Source: Deltaproteobacteria bacterium (GTDB taxonomy: Bacteria; Desulfobacterota; Desulfobulbia; Desulfobulbales; BM004). Taken from it: a stretch of 10,623 nucleotides of DNA. Under the pieces are notes generated by a model, which made no database searches, was not told the origin of the DNA, and was given only the letters and a program-made list of their open reading frames with translations. The DNA lies in assembly GCA_020346205.1 (NCBI GenBank), contig CP070776.1, positions 1,078,385 through 1,089,007 on the forward strand. Reading direction: 5' to 3'. A program made the position numbers and the translations under genes. Of this stretch, positions 1-7,628 are shown piece after piece. How positions within the stretch are numbered: the stretch's first letter is position 1; every line of letters begins with the position of its first letter.

Positions 1-311
1 TTGGTAACATATCCCATTGCCCCTGCTTCTATAGCCCGAACTACATATTGCTCCTCTTCATGCATGGTCAGCATGATAATGGGTAGATCAGGAAGATAAT
101 TCTTAAGTTGACTGATAACCTCCAGCCCGTCCAGTCCCGGCATGGATATATCGATAACAGCCACATCTGGTTTCTTTTCCCGGGCAAGATGGATAGCGGT
201 TCTGCCTTCATCCGCCTCGGCAATAACCTCAATATCCTCGCTCTCCTCAATGATGCGGCGCAGACCGGCCCGTACTATCGAGTGGTCATCCGCTAGCAGC
301 ACCTTTATCAT
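1..311 (-). CDS. NarL/FixJ-type response regulator, receiver domain (C-terminus outside window)
   Basis: This is the receiver domain of a response regulator. It starts MIKVLLADDHSIVRAGLRR and runs off the left edge after 103 complete codons, so the output domain is not visible. The acidic pair is D8/D9, the phospho-acceptor is D54 (VAVIDISMPGLDG), the switch threonine is T82 (IIMLTMHE), and the final partial codon AA- after GYVT fits the conserved lysine at 104. The opening and the HisKA_3 partner kinase are typical of the NarL/FixJ family, so a LuxR-type helix-turn-helix is expected beyond the edge (inference). The ATG overlaps the stop of the upstream kinase gene as ATGA. A good Shine-Dalgarno, AAAGGAG, lies inside the kinase gene 5 nt before it, indicating translational coupling. 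The regulator is probably phosphorylated by that kinase. Its target genes cannot be seen; the malic enzyme gene at the head of the operon is one candidate. Confidence 0.93.
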   Translation of the reverse strand, partial: MIKVLLADDHSIVRAGLRRIIEESEDIEVIAEADEGRTAIHLAREKKPDVAVIDISMPGLDGLEVISQLKNYLPDLPIIMLTMHEEEQYVVRAIEAGAMGYVT

Positions 312-2776
312 CCTGTCTCCTTTGTATCCTGCCTGATCGGCACCTTAAAAAGCACATGACATCCCTTGCCTTCTTCGGACATGACTTCTAAGCTTCCACC
401 TGCCAATGTTGCCCGTTCCCGCATCCCTGCTATACCGACCCCTTCAAACTCAGAGAGTCCTTCAGTGTTAAAACCCTTACCGTCATCCCTGACAGAAAGG
501 CTCAGTATATTATCTTCTGCTTTTAAAACAACAGACACTCTGCTTGCTTCTGCATATCGGGCCACATTGGTCATGGCTTCCTGACAAATCCTGTAGGCAG
601 CAGTAGAGACCGTTTCATTTAATTCTGGCACATCGGAATTTTCAAAAACACAGGTAATGCCGCTGCGGTTCTCAAAATCGCTGGTTAACCACTCCAGTGC
701 ATCAACCAGGCCGAGATCATCCAATACTCCCGGACGCAACCGGATGGCTATGGAGCGGACATCTTTGATGGTTTTATCGATCAGGTCACACATTGTCAAG
801 GTACGTTCAGCAATATTAGGATCATTCCCTTTCAAACGCTCCTGCATCCAGACAGCATCCATGCGCAGGGCGGTCAACACCTGGCCCAGTTCATCATGGA
901 GTTCCCTTGCAATAGCCGTACGTTCCTTTTCCTGACTGGTCATAATGCTGCCGGATAGTCGCCGCAATTGATCCTGTGCCTTCTTGACAGCGGATATATC
1001 AGTTGAAATGCCACATACTCCGTTTACAGCCCCTGTTTCATCATATACCGGGAACTTTACAGACAGATAGGTATGGACTTCACTATTATGGAGCACTCTT
1101 TCCTCAACCTGCATGGATCTGCCATCTTTTAGGACCTGGAGATCATTTTTACGGAATTCATCAGCTACCTCTTTTGACATTATCTCATAATCGGTTTTGC
1201 CGCGAACCTCTTCATTACTGACCCCAAACAACTCCTCAAAACGTGAGTTTACCAGGACATATTTCCCTTCTCTGTCCTTTACGTAAACTACATCAGGCGT
1301 ATATTTTAAAATATTGGTAATTTCTCTGGTACGGATGCTCACCTGTTTTTCCAGATCCTTTGAGTAACTGGAAAGCTCTTCCTTGGCAAGCCTGAGCGCC
1401 TCTACTGCCCTATTCCTCTCAGTTACATCTATAGATACGGCGAGAGTTCGGATAATATCACCTTTTTCATCACGGTCGCCTATGGCTGAAAGCAGGATGT
1501 CTATTATCTCTCCGTCTTTTTTGACAAATTGATATGGGATATCTGTACAGTATCCAGTTTTAAAAAAATCAGGCAGTACCACTTCTTCAGCATAACGCTT
1601 AGATGCATCTGTAAAAAAATCTGTCAATTTGCGCCCGATAACCTCATTTTCGCTGTAACCAAGAACTTCACTCCAGTAATTACTGACGCTGACAATATGA
1701 CCTTGCTTATCAATTGAATGGAGCATTGCCGGAGTATTATGATAAAGAGAACGATAACGCTTATCACTTTCACGCAATGCCTCCTCGGCTGCACGACGCT
1801 GCCTGATCTCCTGGCTTGCCTGCCTGTAAAGCACTAATACCGATAGCCCGAGTACGATAAAAAAAGTTAGAACCAGGGGACGCACAAACACTACAAGGGG
1901 CTTGAAAGCTTCCTGGGATATTTTTTTCATATCCAATAAATGCATGACCTTCCAACCAGGATAATTGTCCATCTCGGTCTGGTGGTACAGGTATTTCTTT
2001 CCATTTCTGTCAATCACATATTCCTGTTCGTTCATCTCCAACCCGATCCATTCCCAGGGTCCAGAGCCGAACTGGCGTGAAGCTGCAATCTCAGCAATGG
2101 ATTCTTCTGAAATTTTCCATGCTGTCTTGTAAAGCCAATCCTGACGGTTTGAGATAAAAACAACCCCATTCGGATCAGTCACCATTACAATTTCATCTCC
2201 TGGAATACCAAGTTCCCTCTCAATCATCTCCACGGAACCTTTTATGACGACGATACCTTCAGGGGACTCTTTACCGTATTCGTAGATCGGGTAACTGAAA
2301 TACACTCCTCTTTTGCCGGAAGTGGTCCCAAGGGCAAGGTAACTTGCATCTTGCCCCATGATTGCCATCTTGAAATAAGGTCGGAAGGAAAAATTCTGCC
2401 CCACGAAACTGTCAGGATCGTTACGGTTACTCGATGCAATCGTGTCACCTTTATTATTCATGAGGTAACATACGTCTGCCTCAAGGGTGTTTCTGAAATG
2501 ATCGAGAATACGATTGGCAGCTGCAAGTGTTTCCGGGCCAAAATTGCTCAGGAGCTTCTGAAGTTCCTGCATACCGGCAAGTATCCGGACCGGTTTGTTA
2601 TATTCAGACAGGAGAGAAGCGAGATTCTTGTTAATGCGCTCCAGGCGGATAATTGTCTCACTTTCAGCTTCCCTGAAAGCAGTTTCCTTAAAAGAAGTAT
2701 AATAAAAATATCCCCCGGCAGAAGCGAAAATAACTGCCATGAGTGATAGTATGAGTAATATTAAACGGAGTTTCAT
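308..2776 (-). CDS. Membrane sensor histidine kinase, DctB-like dCache sensor plus PAS-PAS-HisKA_3-HATPase
   Basis: An 822-residue inner-membrane histidine kinase. Residues 5-27 form TM1 and about 297-317 form TM2; the roughly 270 residues between are an extracytoplasmic double Cache domain. That domain carries the DctB hallmarks: YLMNNKGDTIASSN (104-117), SFVGQNFSFRPYF (123-135), LALGTTSG (147-154), VVIKG (176-180) and the late DWLYKTAW (213-220). Two PAS domains follow (about 334-453 and 484-597), joined by a short coiled coil. The HisKA_3 dimerisation helix has the phospho-accepting H627 in ARELHDELGQ. The HATPase domain shows the N box at N737, DDGKGF (764-769) and GVGIAGMRER. The N box reads NVARYAEA where family members usually have a K/R-H-A pattern; this is probably harmless. 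The sensor argues for a C4-dicarboxylate ligand. The transmitter is NarX/DegS-like rather than DctB-like, matching the NarL-type regulator downstream. GGAGG lies 11 nt before the ATG. Kinase assignment is certain; the ligand is inferred. Confidence 0.95.
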   Translation of the reverse strand: MKLRLILLILSLMAVIFASAGGYFYYTSFKETAFREAESETIIRLERINKNLASLLSEYNKPVRILAGMQELQKLLSNFGPETLAAANRILDHFRNTLEADVCYLMNNKGDTIASSNRNDPDSFVGQNFSFRPYFKMAIMGQDASYLALGTTSGKRGVYFSYPIYEYGKESPEGIVVIKGSVEMIERELGIPGDEIVMVTDPNGVVFISNRQDWLYKTAWKISEESIAEIAASRQFGSGPWEWIGLEMNEQEYVIDRNGKKYLYHQTEMDNYPGWKVMHLLDMKKISQEAFKPLVVFVRPLVLTFFIVLGLSVLVLYRQASQEIRQRRAAEEALRESDKRYRSLYHNTPAMLHSIDKQGHIVSVSNYWSEVLGYSENEVIGRKLTDFFTDASKRYAEEVVLPDFFKTGYCTDIPYQFVKKDGEIIDILLSAIGDRDEKGDIIRTLAVSIDVTERNRAVEALRLAKEELSSYSKDLEKQVSIRTREITNILKYTPDVVYVKDREGKYVLVNSRFEELFGVSNEEVRGKTDYEIMSKEVADEFRKNDLQVLKDGRSMQVEERVLHNSEVHTYLSVKFPVYDETGAVNGVCGISTDISAVKKAQDQLRRLSGSIMTSQEKERTAIARELHDELGQVLTALRMDAVWMQERLKGNDPNIAERTLTMCDLIDKTIKDVRSIAIRLRPGVLDDLGLVDALEWLTSDFENRSGITCVFENSDVPELNETVSTAAYRICQEAMTNVARYAEASRVSVVLKAEDNILSLSVRDDGKGFNTEGLSEFEGVGIAGMRERATLAGGSLEVMSEEGKGCHVLFKVPIRQDTKETG
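317..323 (-). promoter_or_regulatory. Shine-Dalgarno of the response regulator gene
   Basis: AAAGGAG on the minus strand, 5 nt before the ATG at 311-309. It sits within the last codons of the kinase gene and, together with the ATGA stop/start overlap, fixes the regulator's start and supports coupled translation. Confidence 0.8.
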
Positions 2777-2787
2777 TTCTGATTTTT

Positions 2788-2808
2788 CCTCCGGCTAACA
2801 CCTAGCCG
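2788..2808 (-). promoter_or_regulatory. Hairpin abutting the ribosome binding site of the kinase gene
   Basis: On the minus strand a 6-bp stem, CGGCTA-GGTGT-TAGCCG (plus-strand arms 2792-2797 and 2803-2808), has its 3' arm overlapping by one base the Shine-Dalgarno GGAGG (2788-2792). Folding here could modulate ribosome access and so the kinase:enzyme ratio. No T run follows, so it is not an intrinsic terminator. The structure is visible in the sequence; the function is inferred. Confidence 0.4.
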
Positions 2809-2817
2809 CATCAAAGC

Positions 2818-2833
2818 TGAAGTTATTACTTCA
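2818..2833 (-). repeat. Small hairpin just after the malic enzyme stop
   Basis: A perfect 6-bp inverted repeat, TGAAGT-AATA-ACTTCA on the minus strand, starts two bases after the malic enzyme stop codon (TAA, 2838-2836). It has a 4-nt loop and no T tract, so it would be a weak terminator at best. It could protect a processed 3' end, but chance is also possible for a stem this short. Confidence 0.3.
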
Positions 2834-2835
2834 AA

Positions 2836-4572
2836 TTATACAGGCACCAGGGGAAGATATTTGGGCTCCCAACGCATTTTTTCAATCAGTTTTTTAAGTT
2901 GCTCCGGATCGTTTTTGTGCTTGAATTTACTGAATGCACAGGGGCCGCTCACTCCATCCCGAATGGCTACCAATCCCACGGCGAGAGCCACACTGTCACT
3001 AACCTCCCTGAGCTCCTCTACTCGCGGCATAAGAATTCCTGACTTAAGATCTTCCTCGCAAATGAGTTCTGCAACCGCTTTTGCTCCTGCAGTAAAAAAA
3101 GACGGCAGTACTTCTTTGGCACCTGATGCCAGGGTACCGAGTCCAACACCGGGGAAGATAAAGACGTTGTTACATTGGCCGATCCTGATTTCCTCTCCTC
3201 CCTGCCTGACAGGAGGGAAAGGACTGCCTGTTGCGACCAAAGCTTTACCGGAAGTCCACGTATATATATCCTTGGGTAAGGCTTCAGCCTTATCAGTAGG
3301 ATTGGAAAGGGGCAGGATTACTGGACGCTCGCAGTTTGCCGCCATAGCCTCAACAATCTCCCGGTTAAAACAGCCGGGCTGACCGGAGGTACCAATCAAG
3401 ACTGTGACTCCTGCATGTTTCACAGTTTCTAAAAGTGCATTATCTCCCGACTCCTGCAGCCAGCTCATCTCAACCGGGTTTTTGGCGTATTTAGCCTTAT
3501 AGGGCTCAACCATTCTGTCAGAGCTAACAACCCCACGACTGTCAAGGGTAAATATTTTTCTCCGGGCTTCGTCTTCGCGCAGGCCCTGTTCAATCAGGGC
3601 AGCTTCAATCTGTTCGGCAATGCCGATACCACCTGCCCCTGCTCCATGGACCAAATATACCTGGTCCTCGATCTTCTCCTCTTTGATCTTCATAGCCGCA
3701 AAAACGGCTGCCAAAGTTACTGCACCGGTTCCCTGAATGTCATCATTGAATGATATGAGATCATGCAGATAGGCATCCCTGACCGCAAAGGCATTTTGCT
3801 TTGAAAAATCTTCCCACTGGCAAAGGGCATGGGGAAAGACATTCTTAAAGGCCTTGGCAAATTGCTGCATGAACTTGACATACTCAGAGCCGGTCAGTCT
3901 GCGATGACGCCAGCCGAGGTATTCCTCATTATCCAGCAACTCCTGGTTGTTGGTTCCAACATCCAGTGATATTGGCAGACAATGCCAGGGTGCAATACCT
4001 GATCCCTGGGTATACAGCATCAGTTTGCCAAGACAGATAGCTATGCCGCCTGCGCCCTGGTCACCGATACCAAGAATTCCCTGGTTATCAGTTACAACAG
4101 CGACACGGATATCCCTGTGTCCGTAGCGACGAAGTATGGCCTCAGCATTATCAATATTTCCCGGGTAGATATGAACCCCGTTGGCTGAACGGAACAGGGA
4201 CGAATATTGCTGGCAGGCCAGGCCAACCGTGGGCGTATAGATAATCTCCATGAACCTGGCAATATCGGTAGCTATAACTGCATGGGCCAGGGTTACATTT
4301 CTGTCAAACAGCGAACGCATATAAATATAGCGTTCAATATCATCTGCTTTTTTTAGGACCTTTTCCCGGCTGTTTTTAACCTGTTGCTCAAGGGGCCTCA
4401 CAGCTGGCGGCAGGCTGCCGTCCATGCCAAGGCCCTGCCGCTCATTCTCTGAAAAGGCCGTTCCTTTATTGACATAGTTATTGCCTTGTACCCCAACACC
4501 ACGGGTATGGACTTTCATTTCTTTAGTGTTGCCAAATTCGTCATAGACAAATTTATAGCTTTTGGGCGACAT
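2836..4572 (-). CDS. Malic enzyme, NAD-type (SfcA/MaeA-like)
   Basis: Cytoplasmic oxidative decarboxylation of L-malate to pyruvate and CO2 with NAD(P) reduction. The protein is 578 residues from the chosen start, close to the usual 560-580 for the large bacterial and eukaryotic-like class. Numbering from that start, visible motifs are the catalytic tyrosine in IYTPTVG (Y112), the catalytic lysine in GKLMLYT (K183), metal ligands E254 and D255 in QWEDF and D278 in FNDDIQGTG, the dinucleotide fold HGAGAGGIGIAE (about 309-320), and LSNPT (423-427) followed by CNNVFIFPGVGLG. These match the E. coli SfcA family; NAD is preferred in that class, but cofactor choice cannot be read reliably here. An ATG 15 nt upstream (4587) is open, but GGAGG lies between the two ATGs, 8 nt before 4572, so 4572 is preferred. 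It heads an apparent operon with the dicarboxylate-type sensor kinase and its regulator. Confidence 0.95.
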   Translation of the reverse strand: MSPKSYKFVYDEFGNTKEMKVHTRGVGVQGNNYVNKGTAFSENERQGLGMDGSLPPAVRPLEQQVKNSREKVLKKADDIERYIYMRSLFDRNVTLAHAVIATDIARFMEIIYTPTVGLACQQYSSLFRSANGVHIYPGNIDNAEAILRRYGHRDIRVAVVTDNQGILGIGDQGAGGIAICLGKLMLYTQGSGIAPWHCLPISLDVGTNNQELLDNEEYLGWRHRRLTGSEYVKFMQQFAKAFKNVFPHALCQWEDFSKQNAFAVRDAYLHDLISFNDDIQGTGAVTLAAVFAAMKIKEEKIEDQVYLVHGAGAGGIGIAEQIEAALIEQGLREDEARRKIFTLDSRGVVSSDRMVEPYKAKYAKNPVEMSWLQESGDNALLETVKHAGVTVLIGTSGQPGCFNREIVEAMAANCERPVILPLSNPTDKAEALPKDIYTWTSGKALVATGSPFPPVRQGGEEIRIGQCNNVFIFPGVGLGTLASGAKEVLPSFFTAGAKAVAELICEEDLKSGILMPRVEELREVSDSVALAVGLVAIRDGVSGPCAFSKFKHKNDPEQLKKLIEKMRWEPKYLPLVPV

Positions 4573-4580
4573 CAAAATTT

Positions 4581-4585
4581 CCTCC
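4581..4585 (-). promoter_or_regulatory. Shine-Dalgarno deciding the malic enzyme start
   Basis: GGAGG on the minus strand, 8 nt before the ATG at 4572-4570. It falls inside the reading frame if the farther ATG at 4587 is used, and that farther ATG has no good Shine-Dalgarno of its own. This supports the shorter protein. Confidence 0.75.
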
Positions 4586-4780
4586 ATATCAAATACTTAC
4601 CAATATTAGCAACTCTGTATTTCTACTGTGCCGTTTACCACACTGTAACAAAATCGGAAACGTAAAAAAACCGGCCTGCTTTCCTAACCCATTATTCAAG
4701 AAAAACAAAGATAAAAAAATCATGCAGGGAAAAGGATCTGGTTAATAAAAACTGACCTCAGTATAATCATATCCGGTAGT

Positions 4781-4833
4781 TATAGTAGACTCTTTATGAT
4801 TTTATGGGTATAATTACTATTGAGGGTACTATT
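4781..4833. repeat. TACTATT-like heptamers around the hybrid kinase promoter
   Basis: Two exact direct copies of TACTATT lie at 4815-4821 and 4827-4833, 12 bp apart start to start. An inverted copy matching 6 of 7 (TATAGTA) is at 4781-4787. The inverted copy overlaps the -35 and the direct copies sit at the predicted transcription start, as operator half-sites would. AT-rich sequence makes chance copies fairly likely, and the match to the NarL consensus TACYYMT is only partial. Confidence 0.3.
4786..4814 (+). promoter_or_regulatory. Predicted sigma70 promoter of the hybrid kinase gene
   Basis: TAGACT (4786-4791, 4 of 6 to TTGACA), a 17-nt spacer, and a perfect TATAAT (4809-4814). Transcription would begin near 4821, giving an untranslated leader of about 90 nt before the ATG at 4910. 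Predicted from sequence only. Confidence 0.5.
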
Positions 4834-4909
4834 TATAAGGCGTTTAACACCGGAAATTCTTTAATTAATTCTTTTAACTCCTTAAATTCACTCTATTCCA
4901 TTTTTTACT

Positions 4910-7591
4910 ATGGAACATACTGAGCATCCTTTACGAAAACAGATCATAATACCGCTGATGTTCTGTCTGTTCATCATGCTGGCAGCTTCAATTGCAAGTG
5001 TTATCATGATCCAGCGTCTTCACATTATTAATGCTATCAAATCCAATGTAAACGGGGTGGAGCAGCTCTTTCCAACTCTGCTTGAAATGGAATCCACTCA
5101 ACTTGATTCCCAACTGAACATTCTCAAAAGGAATGAAAGACTCCAGAAATCATGGCTAGCAGGAGATAAAAAGCTGCTTTATCAGGAAGCTTTCACTTTT
5201 TTTTCTGAAATCAATTCCAAGTACAACATTACCCATTTCTACTTTATTGACCTTGACCAGGCAGCATTCCTGAGGGTCCACAGTCCTGAGCGTTTCGGCG
5301 ACTACATCAACCGGGCAACTTTGAATACTGCTGTGCGCAAGGGAAAACCAAGCAGCGGCATTGAACTGGGTCCTCTCGGCACATTCACCCTCAGAGTTGT
5401 ACACCCCTGGTTTATTGATGGAGTTCTCACCGGATACGTTGAACTCGGCAAGGAAATACTGCATATAGCCCCAATGATCAAAGAAACTCTTGATGTGGAC
5501 CTCATCTTCACCATTGATAAAACTCGCTTGAGCCGCTCTGACTGGGAAAAAGGCATGCACATGTTAGGACGGAGTGCAAATTGGGACTCACTAACTAATT
5601 CAGTGATCATAGATGCAACCATAGAGGAAATACCCCTTCCGGTGGATAACCTCCTCTTCCTGCCTCACCAGGAGCATGCTGAAGATATTTTGGAGTTTTC
5701 TGCCGGCAATTTGAAATTGCGAGCCATGTTTGTCCCCCTTATTGATGCTGCGGCAAGGCATGTTGGTGACATAATAGTTATTTCTGATGTAACTGATCTT
5801 ATATACAGCCTGGGCATGATCACCATTTCAATCCTGACCCTTTTTCTGTTTATCGGCGGGATCCTCTTTACATTCATGTACTTTTATCTTGTCAGGACTG
5901 AAGTTACCATCACTTCTATACAGAATAGACTTATCGATGAAATCGAAGAGCACAAACTGACTGAAAAAGATCTCAAGCATCACCGCAACAATCTTGAACT
6001 TCTGGTCCAGGAACGCACTTTTAAATTAAACAACTCGTTGGCCAATCTGAAAAGTGAGGTTGAAGACAGAAAATTGGCTGAAGAGGCATTACGTTTGAGC
6101 GAAGACCAGTTCAGGGGCGTTTTTGAAGGCTCTGCCCTAGGTATTACAATATCAGATACAGAGGGCCATATATTAAAATGCAACCCGGCATACCAGAAAA
6201 TGCTGGGCTATAGCGAGGAAGAACTCCAGAATCTGAATTTTTCCGCCCTGACCCACTCTGAAGATGTGCAAAAGCATGTGTCACTTTATTATGAACTCCT
6301 CCATGGAAAACGTGACTTTTTCAGTGCTGAAAAGCGTTATGTAAGTAAAGACGGCCATATCGTCTGGGGGCAGCTGACAGTATCCCTTATCCGTGATCAG
6401 GACGGCAAACCGCTGTTCGTTATCGGTTTAATAGAAAATATCGGCGAAAAAAAACAGCTTGAGATTGAACGCATCAAGGCCAGTAAGCTTGAATCCATTG
6501 GAGTTTTAGCCGGCGGTATTGCGCATGATTTTAACAATCTACTCACCGCAATCATTGGAAATATTGCACTGGCAAAAAATTATATTGAACCAGCCAACAA
6601 AGCTTCATTAAGGTTGCAGCAGGCTGAAAAGGCCCTCTTACGTTCCAAGGAACTTACCCAGCAGCTACTGACATTTTCCAGGGGCGGAGATCCGGTTAAA
6701 AAAACTGTTCCAATTGCAGATGCCATACATGAATCGACATCTTTTGCCTTGCGGGGCGCCAACGTAAAATGCAAATTTGATATTGCTGCAAATCTTTGGA
6801 GAACTCTTGTTGACATCGGCCAGTTCAGCCAGGTCATCCAGAACCTGGTACTGAATGCAGATAATGCCATGCCTCAAGGCGGTACAATAACTATATCAGC
6901 ACAGAATTTTACTTTGGCATCAGAGAATGAACTACCCATAAAAGCAGGAAAATATGTAAAGATTTCCATTCAGGATCAGGGTCAGGGGATTCCACAGGAA
7001 GACCTGCCAAAAATCTTCGATCCCTATTTTACCACCAAAAAGGATGGCAGCGGCCTGGGTCTTTCCATTGTTCATTCAATAGTTCGCAACCATGACGGTC
7101 ACATTGAAGTTGATTCACAGCCCGGCAAAGGTACTTTATTTCATTTATATCTGCCTGCATCCCTTAAAAAGGGCTCTGCAGAGAAAGCCGAACCATCTGA
7201 GGTAGTAAAAGGCAGCGGCAAGATCCTTTTAATGGATGATGAAGAGATGATCCGGGATTTTGCCAAGGAATTGCTGGAATACCTGGGATACGATGTTGAG
7301 GTCGCCAGGGATGGTGCAGAAGCTGTCACTTTGTATCAGTCAGCCGATGTTAACGGGATACCCTTTGATGCTGTCTTTATGGATATTACAGTACCGGGAG
7401 GCATGGGGGGCAAAGAAGCCATAAAGGAAATGCTTGCAATTGACCCTGACGTTAAAGCTATTGTATCAAGCGGTTACGCAAGGGATCCCATCATGTCGAA
7501 CTATAAGCAATACGGGTTTGTCGGTGTTGTACCAAAACCTTATAACCTGGAGGATATGAGTAAAGAACTTCACAGGGTGCTTTCACAGTAA
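4910..7591 (+). CDS. Hybrid sensor histidine kinase, dCache_3-like sensor plus PAS-HisKA-HATPase-REC
   Basis: An 893-residue membrane hybrid histidine kinase. TM1 is about 12-35 and TM2 about 300-327, bracketing a sensor of about 260 residues with blocks FIDLDQAAFLRVHSPERFGD (112-131), SSGIELGPLGTFTLRVV (148-164) and GYVELGKEI (175-183). These resemble the dCache_3 family, whose ligand is not evident here. A coiled coil (about 330-398), a PAS domain (399-515), HisKA with H539 in GGIAHDFNN, and HATPase with N649, DQGQGI (689-694) and GSGLGLSIV follow. The C-terminal receiver (771-890) has D776/D777, phospho-acceptor D825, a Ser pair in IVSSGY and K876. No Hpt or DNA-binding domain is present, so phosphate must pass to a partner elsewhere or the receiver must act in cis. 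The ATG is the first in frame after a stop at 4883-4885 and lacks a Shine-Dalgarno; a U-rich stretch precedes it. Downstream, copA is convergent, so this gene is probably monocistronic. Confidence 0.95.
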   Translation: MEHTEHPLRKQIIIPLMFCLFIMLAASIASVIMIQRLHIINAIKSNVNGVEQLFPTLLEMESTQLDSQLNILKRNERLQKSWLAGDKKLLYQEAFTFFSEINSKYNITHFYFIDLDQAAFLRVHSPERFGDYINRATLNTAVRKGKPSSGIELGPLGTFTLRVVHPWFIDGVLTGYVELGKEILHIAPMIKETLDVDLIFTIDKTRLSRSDWEKGMHMLGRSANWDSLTNSVIIDATIEEIPLPVDNLLFLPHQEHAEDILEFSAGNLKLRAMFVPLIDAAARHVGDIIVISDVTDLIYSLGMITISILTLFLFIGGILFTFMYFYLVRTEVTITSIQNRLIDEIEEHKLTEKDLKHHRNNLELLVQERTFKLNNSLANLKSEVEDRKLAEEALRLSEDQFRGVFEGSALGITISDTEGHILKCNPAYQKMLGYSEEELQNLNFSALTHSEDVQKHVSLYYELLHGKRDFFSAEKRYVSKDGHIVWGQLTVSLIRDQDGKPLFVIGLIENIGEKKQLEIERIKASKLESIGVLAGGIAHDFNNLLTAIIGNIALAKNYIEPANKASLRLQQAEKALLRSKELTQQLLTFSRGGDPVKKTVPIADAIHESTSFALRGANVKCKFDIAANLWRTLVDIGQFSQVIQNLVLNADNAMPQGGTITISAQNFTLASENELPIKAGKYVKISIQDQGQGIPQEDLPKIFDPYFTTKKDGSGLGLSIVHSIVRNHDGHIEVDSQPGKGTLFHLYLPASLKKGSAEKAEPSEVVKGSGKILLMDDEEMIRDFAKELLEYLGYDVEVARDGAEAVTLYQSADVNGIPFDAVFMDITVPGGMGGKEAIKEMLAIDPDVKAIVSSGYARDPIMSNYKQYGFVGVVPKPYNLEDMSKELHRVLSQ

Positions 7592-7621
7592 ATTCAGAAT
7601 TCAAAATTTAGAATTTAGAAT
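7592..7621. repeat. AT-only imperfect inverted repeat between convergent genes
   Basis: Arms 7592-7602 (ATTCAGAATTC) and 7611-7621 (GAATTTAGAAT) pair at 9 of 11 positions around an 8-nt loop. The element fills most of the 37-nt gap between the hybrid kinase and copA stops and repeats an AATTC/AGAATT theme. It could be a weak bidirectional 3'-end structure or a remnant of a dispersed short repeat. There are no GC pairs in a block, so efficient intrinsic termination is doubtful. Confidence 0.35.
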
Positions 7622-7628
7622 TAATGAT

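Larger units (their letters stand above)
4588..4909. other. Divergent intergenic region between malic enzyme and hybrid kinase genes
   Basis: An AT-rich stretch of about 320 nt without a credible gene. On the plus strand it holds a good sigma70-like promoter (4786-4814), a second isolated TATAAT (4762-4767) with only a poor -35 (TGGTTA at 17-nt spacing), and a set of TACTATT-like heptamers around the main promoter. No convincing promoter was found for the minus-strand malic enzyme operon. The best -10-like hexamer there, TAATAT about 26-31 nt before the far ATG, has no matching -35. No sigma54 -24/-12 pair was found in either direction. Confidence 0.6.

Noticed and set aside
2351..2746. A 131-codon plus-strand frame antisense to the sensor kinase gene.
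   Set aside because: It is a shadow of the kinase, whose sensor domain is clearly conserved in the other strand; no ribosome binding site or protein motif was seen.
4590..4660. A possible sigma54 promoter for the malic enzyme operon (GGCAC followed by TTGCT on the minus strand).
   Set aside because: The two elements are 15 nt apart instead of about 5, so they cannot form a -24/-12 pair.
4660..4680. GGCCGGTTTTTTT on the minus strand, resembling a terminator end.
   Set aside because: There is no pairing arm of useful length next to the T run, so no stable hairpin can form.
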